Below, piece after piece: positions 7,269 to 15,958 of a stretch of DNA of 56,839 nt (within the stretch, counting starts at the first letter, position 1; each line of letters opens with the position of its first letter). The notes beneath the pieces are model-generated. The model made no database searches. It was given only the letters and a program-made list of their open reading frames with translations, and was not told the DNA's origin. Where the stretch lies: the NCBI GenBank assembly GCA_022071975.1, contig JAJVIO010000001.1:23844-80682 (forward strand), read 5' to 3'. This stretch comes from Planctomycetota bacterium. GTDB lineage: Bacteria > Planctomycetota > UBA8742 > UBA2392. The translations under genes were made by a program, and so were the position numbers.

Positions 7269-8813
7269 ATGCACGCCGAAGACGCCTATCTGTTCCGCCA
7301 TGCCTTGCTGCGCGACGCGGCGTACGACCTGCATCTTCCGACCTCACGCTCGCAGCTACATGAATTAGCCTTCTACCTGATTGAGGAAGCCTTTGGCGGG
7401 AAGCCTCCGGAACCGATGCCACTAGACTCGGAAGGCCCTGTTGCGACGGTTCGACATCCTGCGGATGCAGTAGCTGATGAGTTGGTGAGACACATCCGGG
7501 TGGCGATCGGGTCAGCTGACGCGGATCGCCCGGTGCTCCACAAGCGTCTTGCGCTGTATCTCCGACGCGCGGCCGAACATGCTGAAAGAAACTACCTGCA
7601 TGCAGCGGCCGCGAAGCATTGGACGGAATATGCGCATGCTTCGACCGGCGCCGTTCACGGCGAGGCGCTTCGCAGAGCGGCGAGCGTCTTGATGGACGAC
7701 GATCGAGACCAGGAAGCAGATCTGCTGTTGCAGCAAGCTCTGCTCTCTCATCAACAGACCGGAAGCACGCGGCTCGCAGCCATGGCGCTGGACTCACAGG
7801 CAGCACTCTACCGAAGGAGAGGGCAACCCGAGTCTGCGGAGAAGGCGCATCTACAGTCACTGTCCATGCACCGGGCAGTGCATAACCGCAAGGGCGAGAG
7901 CATCGCGCTGAGTGGCTTGGCGCTCACTTACCGTGAACGTGGGCTGCATATGCAAGCTGAAGAGTCGATGAACGCCGCGCTTCAGATCGCCGTCGAGCTG
8001 GGAGACCCGGAACTGGAAGGAACGGTTCTCGGAAACATCGCAGCATCCTGCGAAAACACAGGCGACACCGACCGGGCGATTCGGATGCACATGCAGTCGC
8101 TGGCAATTTTCCGCGCCACCGATCAGCGATACTACGAAGCGCTGGTGCTTGGAAACCTTGCAGTCGCATATCAAAACACCGGGCAGTTCGAGCTTGCCGA
8201 AGAAGCCTATCGAGAGGCACTGCAGATCGATCGGGAGATCGGCAACCGACGGCATGCGGCCTCGGTCTTAGGCAATCTGGCTGGCATATGCCATGCCCGC
8301 GGCCACATCGGCGAAACTGTCAGCCTTTGCGAACAGGCTCTCGCGACACATCGCGAACTCGGCAACCGAGTGTTCGAGGGAGTTGTGCTCGGCAATCTTG
8401 CATCCGTTTACCAAGAGACGGGCCGCCTGCACGAAGCCGAGAAGTGCTTCCGCGATTCCCTTGAGATACATCGCAGCGTTTCAAACCGACGTTCCGAAGG
8501 TGTGGTCCTTGGCAATCTCGCGGGCCTGCTGAATGAACGAGGTCGCGCCGAAGATGCTCGGAGCACGTTCATTCAGGCCATCGAGATACATCGCCAGATC
8601 CGCAATCGGCGCTTTGAAGGGCTTCATCTCTGCGACTTTTCAGTGTGCCTGCTCGCGCTTGAGGAACGAGAAGCTGCGAAGCGTGCCTGGTGCGAAGGAG
8701 CAGACATGTTGCGTGAACTGGGGATGTTACACGACCTGGATCAAAAGCGATCTGCGATGTACAGGGCCTGTACAGGCGCAGGCCTGTTCCCTTTCGATCA
8801 GCCCAATTCGTAG
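7269..8813 (+). CDS. tetratricopeptide repeat protein 1
   Basis: 514 aa, soluble, no signal peptide. From about residue 180 it consists of TPR_12-type repeats of roughly 40 residues with a recurring G-N-R-x-x-E-G-x-V-L-G-N-L-A core and A-L-x-I-H-R ends. The N-terminus M-H-A-E-D-A-Y-L-F-R-H-A-L-L-R-D-A-A-Y matches the segment that in large STAND/AAA signalling ATPases joins the ATPase module to the TPRs, yet here it is the protein start. TPR protein 2 (29857) starts almost identically. Codon use is less GC-extreme than in flanking genes and the block is closed by a broken mog copy, so recent acquisition is likely. Function probably protein scaffolding; partner unknown. Confidence 0.8.
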   Translation: MHAEDAYLFRHALLRDAAYDLHLPTSRSQLHELAFYLIEEAFGGKPPEPMPLDSEGPVATVRHPADAVADELVRHIRVAIGSADADRPVLHKRLALYLRRAAEHAERNYLHAAAAKHWTEYAHASTGAVHGEALRRAASVLMDDDRDQEADLLLQQALLSHQQTGSTRLAAMALDSQAALYRRRGQPESAEKAHLQSLSMHRAVHNRKGESIALSGLALTYRERGLHMQAEESMNAALQIAVELGDPELEGTVLGNIAASCENTGDTDRAIRMHMQSLAIFRATDQRYYEALVLGNLAVAYQNTGQFELAEEAYREALQIDREIGNRRHAASVLGNLAGICHARGHIGETVSLCEQALATHRELGNRVFEGVVLGNLASVYQETGRLHEAEKCFRDSLEIHRSVSNRRSEGVVLGNLAGLLNERGRAEDARSTFIQAIEIHRQIRNRRFEGLHLCDFSVCLLALEEREAAKRAWCEGADMLRELGMLHDLDQKRSAMYRACTGAGLFPFDQPNS

Positions 8814-8993
8814 CGCTGTTGGCTGCAGGCGGAACTCACACACCGAGCGCTGTCGGCTCAAGATCATCGTCATCGTTGTCGCGGCTACTCGACGTGGGAA
8901 CAATCCTCGCAGCGGGTGCAGACAAGAGAGTTGTCGCCGTAGAAGCCGCTCGCGCGGACCGAGCGGCGGTTGGCAGACTCATAGCCGGAGTAC

Positions 8994-9542
8994 ATGATGA
9001 AGCTCCGTGAGTGGTTACCGGCGCCTATGTGGAGCCGGCTCATGGATCTCTTCAAACCGGTGTTCTTGCCAATGGACACGCTTCCAGAACAACGGGTTCT
9101 AGCCGAGATAATGCGCATGGAGGGGTTCGGACCGGAGTTACTCCCCGAACTTGCGGATGAGATTGTATTCGATGGCGGACACGACATGCACAGGCTGAAA
9201 CCGCAGGACATACTGGACGCATTGGCTAACAAGCCGGATGCGCCGTGGCGAGACATCGCCTGGGGACTGGGCGAGTCATTCGCCTGCTATTTCTGCGAGT
9301 TCAAGGAGAAGCAGCCGTCCAAGCGCGAGGCAATGAAGCTGCTCATGTGCATAACAATTTTCGGCCTTTCCTGCCGGCATGGACAGTCTCACCAGTTCGA
9401 GAATGCTTCGACGTGGCTGTTTCCGTTGGTTGCAGCGATCGGTGACCTCGTTTGGGACCAGCGGCTCGACGTGATGGCCATGGCGCTCCGCAACTGGCAG
9501 GCGGGTGATGAGAAGGACACCGGCCGCAAGCGGTGGGTATGA
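8994..9542 (+). CDS. unknown conserved-looking protein
   Basis: 182 aa, soluble, no recognisable domain. Begins with two Met codons (8994, 8997); CCGGAG lies just upstream. Contains several Trp and Cys residues, a P-E-L-L-P-E-L-A-D-E-I helix and a C-Y-F-C-E segment at about residue 96, but no known catalytic motif. It sits between TPR gene 1 and a truncated ORF that would have started 10 bases after its stop, so it was probably the first gene of a small operon. I cannot assign a function. Confidence 0.65.
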   Translation: MMKLREWLPAPMWSRLMDLFKPVFLPMDTLPEQRVLAEIMRMEGFGPELLPELADEIVFDGGHDMHRLKPQDILDALANKPDAPWRDIAWGLGESFACYFCEFKEKQPSKREAMKLLMCITIFGLSCRHGQSHQFENASTWLFPLVAAIGDLVWDQRLDVMAMALRNWQAGDEKDTGRKRWV

Positions 9543-9552
9543 GGGGCCACCT

Positions 9553-9598
9553 ATGGACGACAAGAAGCCCATCATCTTCAACGGAAGGCGCGTAACTG
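9553..9598 (+). pseudogene. truncated 5' end of an unknown gene
   Basis: An ATG at 9553 opens a frame beginning M-D-D-K-K-P-I-I-F-N-G-R-R-V, which looks like a real protein start, but after about 15 codons the sequence switches into mog-like DNA in another frame. This is read as the second gene of the preceding operon cut off by recombination. Confidence 0.45.
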
Positions 9599-9676
9599 GA
9601 AACGGACGAGGACTACTTCAAAGCCTTCCGCCCAAAACACGCCAAACGCCCGCCCTCTGCAGAGGGCCAGGGGTAG
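9599..9676 (+). pseudogene. broken copy of the 3' end of mog
   Basis: Reads E-T-D-E-D-Y-F-K-A-F-R-P-K-H-A-K-R and then a stop, matching the mog C-terminus at 6896-6972 with roughly 90 percent nucleotide identity over its first 50 bases. It has no start codon and no upstream mog sequence. Beyond the stop, a GTGTCTCGC block is also shared. Confidence 0.8.
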
Positions 9677-9735
9677 TCCAACCCGTGTCTCGCAGCGTGA
9701 CCACGCGTCCAAGTCGAATCCCGCAGGTCGTCGGC

Positions 9736-9774
9736 AAAAACGAAAGAGGCGCGCCGACACATTCGGCACGCCTC
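9736..9774 (-). terminator. intrinsic terminator downstream of tRNA-Thr
   Basis: A 12-bp stem (9746-9757 with 9763-9774, one G-U pair) and 5-nt loop are followed on the minus strand by TTTCGTTTTT. Confidence 0.85.
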
Positions 9775-9810
9775 TCACCCTGGCCTGCCGGCCGAAGCCC
9801 AGGCGAAGGC

Positions 9811-9885
9811 TGGAGCCACCTGTCGGATTTGAACCGACGACCTACGCTTTACGAAAGCGTTGCTCTACCGCTGAGCTAAGGTGGC
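9811..9885 (-). tRNA. tRNA-Thr(CGT), canonical
   Basis: Full cloverleaf with 7-bp acceptor, D-loop A-G-C-G-G-T-A, anticodon loop T-T-C-G-T-A-A, T-loop T-T-C-A-A-A-T and encoded CCA after U73. It has the normal G19:C56 elbow and serves as the reference for the divergent tRNA-Thr(CGT) in the array at 25351. Followed by a strong terminator. Confidence 0.95.
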
Positions 9886-9978
9886 TGATTGTCGCGCCTT
9901 GGCCGCGCGTGCGCCGCCAAAGGCGTGGGCATGGTCCAATCCCCCTCCCCGCGCGTCAATGGGGGGACGGCGCGCTGG

Positions 9979-12351
9979 CTAGTCTTCGCCATCGCCGCCG
10001 GTGAGCACCGGGATGGGGCGGTCAACCCCGCTTGTCGCGCGCTGCAGGAACAACAGCGCGTAGCAGGTATTGTAGAGGTCGGACGGGTCGATCTCGTTCT
10101 GGATGTCCCACATACCGTCGTTTTCGCCGTCCCTGGTCTGCTGTTCGAGCAGCAGCTCAGCGCCCTCGATGTACCAGTCGTGGCCGCCAAAATCATCGAT
10201 ACTGCCCAGCATGCCGAGGCGCTCGACCGCACAGAGATAGTAGTAGTAGCGGTACATGCCGGCGGAAGGGTTTTCCTTCATGCTCCAGTTCTGGATCATC
10301 CAGGCCAGGCCGTCGCCGATCATCTGGTTGCAGTCTTTGTCCAGCTTCTCCCAGGTCTTCTTCTGGGCCGGGTCTTCCACCAGCTCGTCGCGGATCAGGA
10401 TCAGCGCGTTGACCGCGGCGGCCGTCATGCTGCCGTAGGTGGTCTTGTCCAGGGGCTGGTGGTTGCTTTCACGGCAGTAGCCCCAGCCTCGGGCCCTGAA
10501 CTTGCGGGGCGCTTTGCCGGCCGGTTCCTGCTGCCCGTCGAAGTCGGACGTCAACGTCCACGTTGCTTCGACCACGGGGCCGTCCTTGTCCTGCTGGCCG
10601 CGCAGGAAGCGGAAGACCTCAACCAGCAGCTTCTTGTCGTACTTGATGCCCAGGCGGGTGGCCGCCTTCAGGCCAAGGATGGCGTACTGGGTGGCGGAGA
10701 CGTCCACCAGCGGATCGCTCTCACCCTTGCCTTCTTTGTCGTAACGCCAGCCGCCGCCGCCGTAGGCCTTGCGGAAGCGGGCCTCCAGCGCCTTCACCGC
10801 GATTTCACAAAGCTTCTGGTCCTTCTTGTCCAGCTTGAAGTTGCGGTCCTTCTTCTTCTTGACGCCCTTGTCCTCGGTGCCCCAGCGCTTGATGGGTACC
10901 TTGTTGCCTTCAGCGTCCATTTCAAAGCGCTTGGCGGGATTCTCGAGTTTGCGCTCCTTGGCTTCCCAGGCGCTGATGTAGTAAGCCTCGACTGCCAGCA
11001 GCAGCGTGGCGTCTTCGTACGTGGTGCTGCGCACAAAGCGTTGCTCCGTCCGGAGTGCTCCCTGCTCGGTGTAGTTCTCGCGCAGCCACTTCATGGCCAG
11101 GTCGATTTCCTTCTCGTCCACGAAGCAGCCCGCGCGGCACAGCGCCAGAACGGGGAAGGCCGTGCGCCCGATCAGGTACCGGTGCGGAGGCGCGGCGGCA
11201 TAACCGGGTAACTCCTCCGGGAACTTGCCGAACACCGCCTTGGGATCGTCCGGGTCGATACCCTGCTGCTTCTTCAACCAGTCGCAGCCCATGTCCACTG
11301 CGTCTTCGACCCTGTCCTTAGACGACACCTCGAAAATGTCTTCGCGACTGTACTCGTCATCCGCGCGATGGTCCGGTGCTGGCTCCGGTCGATAAACCGG
11401 CGGGGCAGGTTGTGGCTCCGGGTCAGGCTGTCTGGGCGGCGGTGCGGGATCTGGTTCAGGTTTGGGCGGGGTCGGCCCGGGCTTGGACGGGATTGGCTCG
11501 GCGATCCTTTCCGGCACCGGCTTTGGTTGTGAGATCGCCGGGGTGGGCGCAGGCTCGGTTTTCAGTGGTTGCTTCGGGCGGGAGGGCGCTGGTTCATCGG
11601 ACGGGGCGGCTGCCACGTAAGGCTTTGGGGACTTACTCTGGCTCATCTCGTACCCGGCGAATCCGGCCATCAGAATCAAGGCCGTGACCGAGGCGGCAAC
11701 CAGCAGCTTCGCACTCACCGTTGCGCCGGCTGCGGTTGCCGTGCCCGCGACCGCCACGTTGCCCGCCAGGCTCGCGGTCCAGGCGGCCTTGGCGGCGATG
11801 AGTCCGCCGATGGGCGGGGCAACCGGCAGGCTCTTGAGCGTGCCTTCCAGCCCGGGTGCGTTCTTGCCCAGCGCCGCGCGCAGGCTGTCGAGGCCGCGGC
11901 GCACGCGGGCCTTCAGCGTGTTCAGCGGCACGCCCAGGGCCTCGGCGGCCTGGGTCTGGCTGAGGCCGCTGAGGTGGGTCAGCACGATGGCGATGCGCTG
12001 GTCTTCGCCCAGCTCAGCCAGGCACACGTGCACCAGCGCCGCCAGCTCGGCGCGCTGGAGTTGCTTGTCCGGTTCGTTTTCCATGGCGGGTTCGCTCACG
12101 CTGTCGAGGCCGGGCCCGCTGCGGCGGCTGCGCTTGCGCCTGAAGTTGCGAGCCTCGTTGGCGATGATTGCGGCAAGCCAGGGCCAGGCGTCGTCGCGCG
12201 GGGCCTGAGCGGCCTTGCGCCATGCCACCAGGAAGGCCTGCTGCAGCAGGTCGTCCGCGTCGGCCGCGTTGCTGAGCATGACGTAGGCCGTGCGCCATGC
12301 CTGTTCGGCATAGCGCTCGATGCAGCCTTCCACAAATCGCAACGCGTCCAC
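9979..12351 (-). CDS. ECF sigma factor fused via membrane helix to a terpenoid-cyclase-like toroid
   Basis: 790 aa. Residues 1-160 are an ECF sigma factor: sigma-2 region (A-D-A-D-D-L-L-Q-Q-A-F-L-V-A-W) and sigma-4 helix-turn-helix (G-L-S-Q-T-Q-A-A-E-A-L-G-V-P, then T-L-K-A-R-V-R-R-G). A single hydrophobic helix follows at about 220-240, then a 100-residue Pro/Glu-rich linker with P-K-P-x-P repeats. Residues 350-780 look like an alpha/alpha toroid of the squalene-cyclase/prenyltransferase-repeat type (D-W-L-K-K-Q-Q, G-G-G-W-R-Y-D, S-A-T-Q-Y-A-I-L-G-L, Y-G-S-M-T-A-A-A). No D-x-D-D cyclase motif was found, so the toroid is more likely a sensor than an enzyme. The topology puts the sigma part inside and the toroid outside. 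GTG start with AGGAG upstream. Confidence 0.85.
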   Translation of the reverse strand: MDALRFVEGCIERYAEQAWRTAYVMLSNAADADDLLQQAFLVAWRKAAQAPRDDAWPWLAAIIANEARNFRRKRSRRSGPGLDSVSEPAMENEPDKQLQRAELAALVHVCLAELGEDQRIAIVLTHLSGLSQTQAAEALGVPLNTLKARVRRGLDSLRAALGKNAPGLEGTLKSLPVAPPIGGLIAAKAAWTASLAGNVAVAGTATAAGATVSAKLLVAASVTALILMAGFAGYEMSQSKSPKPYVAAAPSDEPAPSRPKQPLKTEPAPTPAISQPKPVPERIAEPIPSKPGPTPPKPEPDPAPPPRQPDPEPQPAPPVYRPEPAPDHRADDEYSREDIFEVSSKDRVEDAVDMGCDWLKKQQGIDPDDPKAVFGKFPEELPGYAAAPPHRYLIGRTAFPVLALCRAGCFVDEKEIDLAMKWLRENYTEQGALRTEQRFVRSTTYEDATLLLAVEAYYISAWEAKERKLENPAKRFEMDAEGNKVPIKRWGTEDKGVKKKKDRNFKLDKKDQKLCEIAVKALEARFRKAYGGGGWRYDKEGKGESDPLVDVSATQYAILGLKAATRLGIKYDKKLLVEVFRFLRGQQDKDGPVVEATWTLTSDFDGQQEPAGKAPRKFRARGWGYCRESNHQPLDKTTYGSMTAAAVNALILIRDELVEDPAQKKTWEKLDKDCNQMIGDGLAWMIQNWSMKENPSAGMYRYYYYLCAVERLGMLGSIDDFGGHDWYIEGAELLLEQQTRDGENDGMWDIQNEIDPSDLYNTCYALLFLQRATSGVDRPIPVLTGGDGED

Positions 12352-12420
12352 GGAAACTCCTGCCCGTATGCGTCCCAACTACGGCGACCGGGTGCAGGGA
12401 CTATCGCATTTTTCGCAAGG

Positions 12421-12987
12421 CTACCGCGCCGGGGTTTTCAGGCAGTGCTGGGCTATTTCGAGGTAGTGCTCCAGCGCCGGTGTTGTACGGCCGGGGGTTT
12501 TGGCGCGGTCGTCCCAGCGCCTTACCTCTATGGCCTGCTGCGCCCAGGGATTGGCCTCGAACTCCTGAAGTTCCGCCTTGCTCATGGGCCCGCCTTGCAG
12601 TTGCAGCACGTGCACCGATGCGGCCGTGAGCTGGTTTTCGTAGCCGGGCTCGGTGGCGGCCAGGTAGCGCTTGGCGGCGACGTGCCAGCGGATGGGCTGG
12701 ATCACTTCTTCCGGGAAGGCGCGCGCCAGCCACTTTTCGGCCACCAGTTCGTGGCCGTCGTCCTGGTTCCAGAAACCCACGTAGTTGACGTCTTCCAGGG
12801 GCAGGTTGTGCACCATGTGGCCGATGTCGTGCAGCAGCGCCGCGGTGATCATGACCTCAGAAGCGTGGGACCTCTCGGCCTCGCGCGCAGCCTGCAACGC
12901 GTGCTCAAGCTGCGTGACGACTTCGCCGAGGTAGGGAATGTGCCGGTGTTTGAAGAACACCTGCTCGATTTCGGTAATGATCTGCAT
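12421..12987 (-). CDS. HD-domain oxygenase of the PhnZ/TmpB phosphonate-degradation type
   Basis: 188 aa. Q-L-E-H-A-L-Q-A-A and A-A-L-L-H-D-I-G-H are the metal ligands of the HD fold. The later blocks H-V-A-A-K-R-Y-L, L-Q-G-G-P-M-S, R-R-W-D-D-x-A-K and L-E-H-Y-L are those of the mixed-valent diiron HD oxygenases that cleave the C-P bond of hydroxylated phosphonates. The usual partner, a 2-oxoglutarate dioxygenase like PhnY or TmpA, is not in the window, so the substrate is open. The ATG at 12987 is chosen; an in-frame GTG lies at 13002 directly after a TACAAT box. Confidence 0.8.
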   Translation of the reverse strand: MQIITEIEQVFFKHRHIPYLGEVVTQLEHALQAAREAERSHASEVMITAALLHDIGHMVHNLPLEDVNYVGFWNQDDGHELVAEKWLARAFPEEVIQPIRWHVAAKRYLAATEPGYENQLTAASVHVLQLQGGPMSKAELQEFEANPWAQQAIEVRRWDDRAKTPGRTTPALEHYLEIAQHCLKTPAR

Positions 12988-13041
12988 GGCCGCACCGGCC
13001 ACATTGTAAGCGAAATCACGCCCGGAAGGTTGTTAAGGAAC

Positions 13042-13072
13042 AAAAAAACCGGGGCCGCGTGGGCGGCCCCGG
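13042..13072 (-). terminator. intrinsic terminator of the large lipoprotein gene
   Basis: A perfect 10-bp GC stem (13049-13058 with 13063-13072) and 4-nt loop are followed by seven T residues on the minus strand, 11 bases after the stop codon. Confidence 0.95.
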
Positions 13073-13083
13073 TTGTTCGTGTT

Positions 13084-15867
13084 CTAGCGCATCTGGAAGA
13101 GGCGCAGACGCGGCGTGCCGCTGATATCCATGACGGCGCCGGCCATGACGCGCATGGTGCCGTCAACTTCGGTCCAGTCCGGGTTGATGGCGAACTGGGT
13201 GTTGAAGCCCGGCACGGTCGTGTTGCCGGGGTTAGCCAGGTCGATGTAGACGGCGTTGGTGCCGACGCCGGTGGTGGCGTTCCAGTCCGGCACCGTGCTG
13301 TCGTACAGGCGCAGGCGCAGGGTGATGGTGGGAACGACGATCGCGTCGTTGAGCCGCGCGCCGATGCACATGGCGTCACCGGTGCGGTCCGGGTAGACGA
13401 TGCCGGTCACCTTGGCCTCGACCGTGCCCGCGAGAGACGTGGCCGTATCCGAGCCGTCAACCACGTCCGGTTCGTGCGGCGTGACCCAGGTAGAGTTCAG
13501 CCAGTCGGCATTGTTGCCGTTCAGCATCGCCACGCCGATCTGTGGCCCGCCGGCCGTCGAGCGCTGGGCGCGGTAGCTGATCACGGCCGTCGCGGCGCCA
13601 AGGCCCTGGAATGAGAACAGCTTCGGAGGTGTCGGGAAGACAATCGGATTACCGGCCAGGGTCTGGTTGTACTCGAGCAGCACGTCGTCGCCGTTGACGC
13701 AGTTGTCGACCACGGTCGGGGTTGCGCTGAAGCTCTGCGACGAGTGCTGATACAGCACGCCATAGAGCCGCACGTCGCCGGCGCCATCGGCCTGCGTGAA
13801 GGTGAGGATGCCGTTGCCGTTCAGGTTGTGGTTGATCTCGGCGTAAGTGACGTGGTTGGTGGTGCCGTTGTCGACGCGGGTGAGCGTCTGCGCGGCCGCG
13901 TCGCTGGCGTCTTCCACCGCCCAGCTGCTGCCGTCGAAGGTGTTGACGAACAGCGCCCACTCGCCGGTTGTGTTGACCTCCTGCTGCCACACGACCGCCC
14001 GTCCGGCGAGTCGCGGGTTGTTCTTGTTCAGCAGGTCGGTGTTGAAGAACAGGCGTTCCACCCTGGTTGCGGCCTGGTTGTCGTCGATGAAGAGGCAGCC
14101 CTGCCAGGCGGCGCTGTCGTCTTCTTCGTCGGCGTCCCAGTAGTTGGCCAGGCCGCGGCGCACGGCGTTCACGTCCTGGCAGAACATCGCCAGCACGTGC
14201 GCACCGCGCAGGATGGTCTGCTGGAAGAATTCCGTGCCGCCGCCGAAGATGCGCCCGCCGTAGTTCTGGGCGCCGAGGTCGGTGCTGTGGCGTGTGGCGT
14301 CTCCGGCGCCCGCGCCGCTGTAGGTGATGCGCTGTGCGGCTGAGAAGCTGTCGTTGTGGGCGCTGTAGAACACGTGCCAGAACGCCTCCACGGTGCCGTC
14401 GTCAGCGCCGAACACGATGTGTGCGTTGCCCGCGAGCGTGAACTCGATCGAGAAAATACTGACGTCTATGCCGCCCGCCGGCGTGCCCGCGGGCGTCAGC
14501 GCCTGGCGCGCCGTGAAACTGCCGGCCGTGTCGTCCCAGCACGACGCGTACAGGTTGTTCGCGGGTCCGTCGACCCACACGGCGATCACCTTGCCGCTGC
14601 GGTGGGCCTCGATGTGTCCGCGCACGCCGTACATGCCGGTATCGATCTGCGTGGGCGTTGAATACGCGCCGGTTGCCGCGGTGAAGCGGGTCGCGAACAC
14701 GGCGCCGCCCGTTTCGCGGAACATCAGGGCGTGCACGTCGCCGGCGCTTGCGTCCCACACCACTTCGTGGTCGGCCGTCGGCGCCGCGGCCGTCAGCGGC
14801 ATGATCGCGCCCAGGGTAGGCGAGGCAGCCGAGTCGAAGGTGCGATACAGCAGGCGCTCGTTGCTGTTGCCGCTGTCCGGCTGGCGGAACACGACGGTGC
14901 CGCCCGCGGAGTCACCGTAATGCACCCAGACACCTGACGTGTTGCCCCAGGTGCCGGGGTTGTGGTCGATGTTGCCCAGGTCGTTGGCGGTCATGCCCGC
15001 GAACACGCCGCGGGTGGGCGCTGCGACGTTGTCCACTGCGAAGCTACCCGTGGTGAATGCCGTGCCGACGGCCGTGTTGATCGGCGTGAACCGCAGAAGC
15101 ACGTTCGCGGCCGTGCCGGCGATGTCCGCGACGGTGTTCCAGACAAACACGTGGTCCCGGCCCCGCGTGGTGGCGAGCAGGCCCGTGGTGCCGGAGCTGA
15201 CCGGGTCGGCGGCCTCGGTGCAGTCGTTCCAGTTCGCGCCGCTGTCGATCGAGAACTCGATCTGCACGGTGTTCGCGGGCTGCTGCGTCGGGTTGGTCTC
15301 AATCAGCGAGAACGGCACGAACGCGTTGCCGTAAAGCGTGCGGTCGGGCGTGGGCGCGTACACCTGCGATGCGGTGACCGTGCTGCCGCCGCCGCTGTTG
15401 TCGATCGTGAAGGCGGTGCTGGTCACGGCCGTGCCGGCGCCCGTGCCGTCGCTGGGCGTAATGCGCACGACAAACGAAACCGGCGCGGACGTCGCGACAG
15501 CACTGGTATCCCACACGAAGACGTGCGCCTCGCCTGCGGCACTGGCGCTGAGCCCGGTGACGCCGTCGCTGCCCGTGCCTTGGGCGCCGCTGATGTCGAC
15601 GAACGGGTTGCCGCCGGCTGACTGGTCCTGGACCTCGATGGTGATGTCCACGCTGGCGGAATCCGGGTCGGTGATCGTGTACAGGATCGCGACGTCGCCG
15701 CTGCTGCCGTTGGCCGGTACCTGCGTGATGGCCACAACCGGCAGGGTGCCACCGCCGCCGCCGCTTCCGCCGCCGCCTCCGTCGTCGTCTTCACCCGGAC
15801 AACCTGCGACGACGGCGAACAGCGTCGCCAGGACAAGCCAGTACCCGAGCTTCTGAGCAGCCTTCAT
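13084..15867 (-). CDS. large secreted lipoprotein with repeated Ig-like domains
   Basis: 927 aa. The start ATG at 15867 follows GGGAGA. The signal ends in V-V-A-G-C, then an acidic and Gly-rich linker, so the protein is lipid-anchored on the outer side. Two homologous beta-rich repeats of about 100 residues follow (I-E-V-Q-D-Q/I-E-F-S-I-D starts, H-V-F-V-W-D/N-T middle, T-x-x-F-T/A-I/V-D-N end), each like an Ig-like domain. The remaining 600 residues are beta-rich with repeated W and D-N motifs and may form a propeller. No catalytic motif is seen. Possibly a surface adhesin or cell-envelope protein. It has its own strong terminator. Confidence 0.8.
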   Translation of the reverse strand: MKAAQKLGYWLVLATLFAVVAGCPGEDDDGGGGGSGGGGGTLPVVAITQVPANGSSGDVAILYTITDPDSASVDITIEVQDQSAGGNPFVDISGAQGTGSDGVTGLSASAAGEAHVFVWDTSAVATSAPVSFVVRITPSDGTGAGTAVTSTAFTIDNSGGGSTVTASQVYAPTPDRTLYGNAFVPFSLIETNPTQQPANTVQIEFSIDSGANWNDCTEAADPVSSGTTGLLATTRGRDHVFVWNTVADIAGTAANVLLRFTPINTAVGTAFTTGSFAVDNVAAPTRGVFAGMTANDLGNIDHNPGTWGNTSGVWVHYGDSAGGTVVFRQPDSGNSNERLLYRTFDSAASPTLGAIMPLTAAAPTADHEVVWDASAGDVHALMFRETGGAVFATRFTAATGAYSTPTQIDTGMYGVRGHIEAHRSGKVIAVWVDGPANNLYASCWDDTAGSFTARQALTPAGTPAGGIDVSIFSIEFTLAGNAHIVFGADDGTVEAFWHVFYSAHNDSFSAAQRITYSGAGAGDATRHSTDLGAQNYGGRIFGGGTEFFQQTILRGAHVLAMFCQDVNAVRRGLANYWDADEEDDSAAWQGCLFIDDNQAATRVERLFFNTDLLNKNNPRLAGRAVVWQQEVNTTGEWALFVNTFDGSSWAVEDASDAAAQTLTRVDNGTTNHVTYAEINHNLNGNGILTFTQADGAGDVRLYGVLYQHSSQSFSATPTVVDNCVNGDDVLLEYNQTLAGNPIVFPTPPKLFSFQGLGAATAVISYRAQRSTAGGPQIGVAMLNGNNADWLNSTWVTPHEPDVVDGSDTATSLAGTVEAKVTGIVYPDRTGDAMCIGARLNDAIVVPTITLRLRLYDSTVPDWNATTGVGTNAVYIDLANPGNTTVPGFNTQFAINPDWTEVDGTMRVMAGAVMDISGTPRLRLFQMR

Positions 15868-15958
15868 GTTCTCTCCCATTCTTGGTCCGTTTGTGAGAAT
15901 GAGGGAAAACATTAGACGCATGCGACCGGGGTGTAAATCAGAATCCGTGAGCCGCGGC

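Noticed and set aside
8819..9010. Small ORF between TPR gene 1 and the unknown gene
   Set aside because: No ribosome-binding site, no family features, and it overlaps the better-supported gene at 8994.
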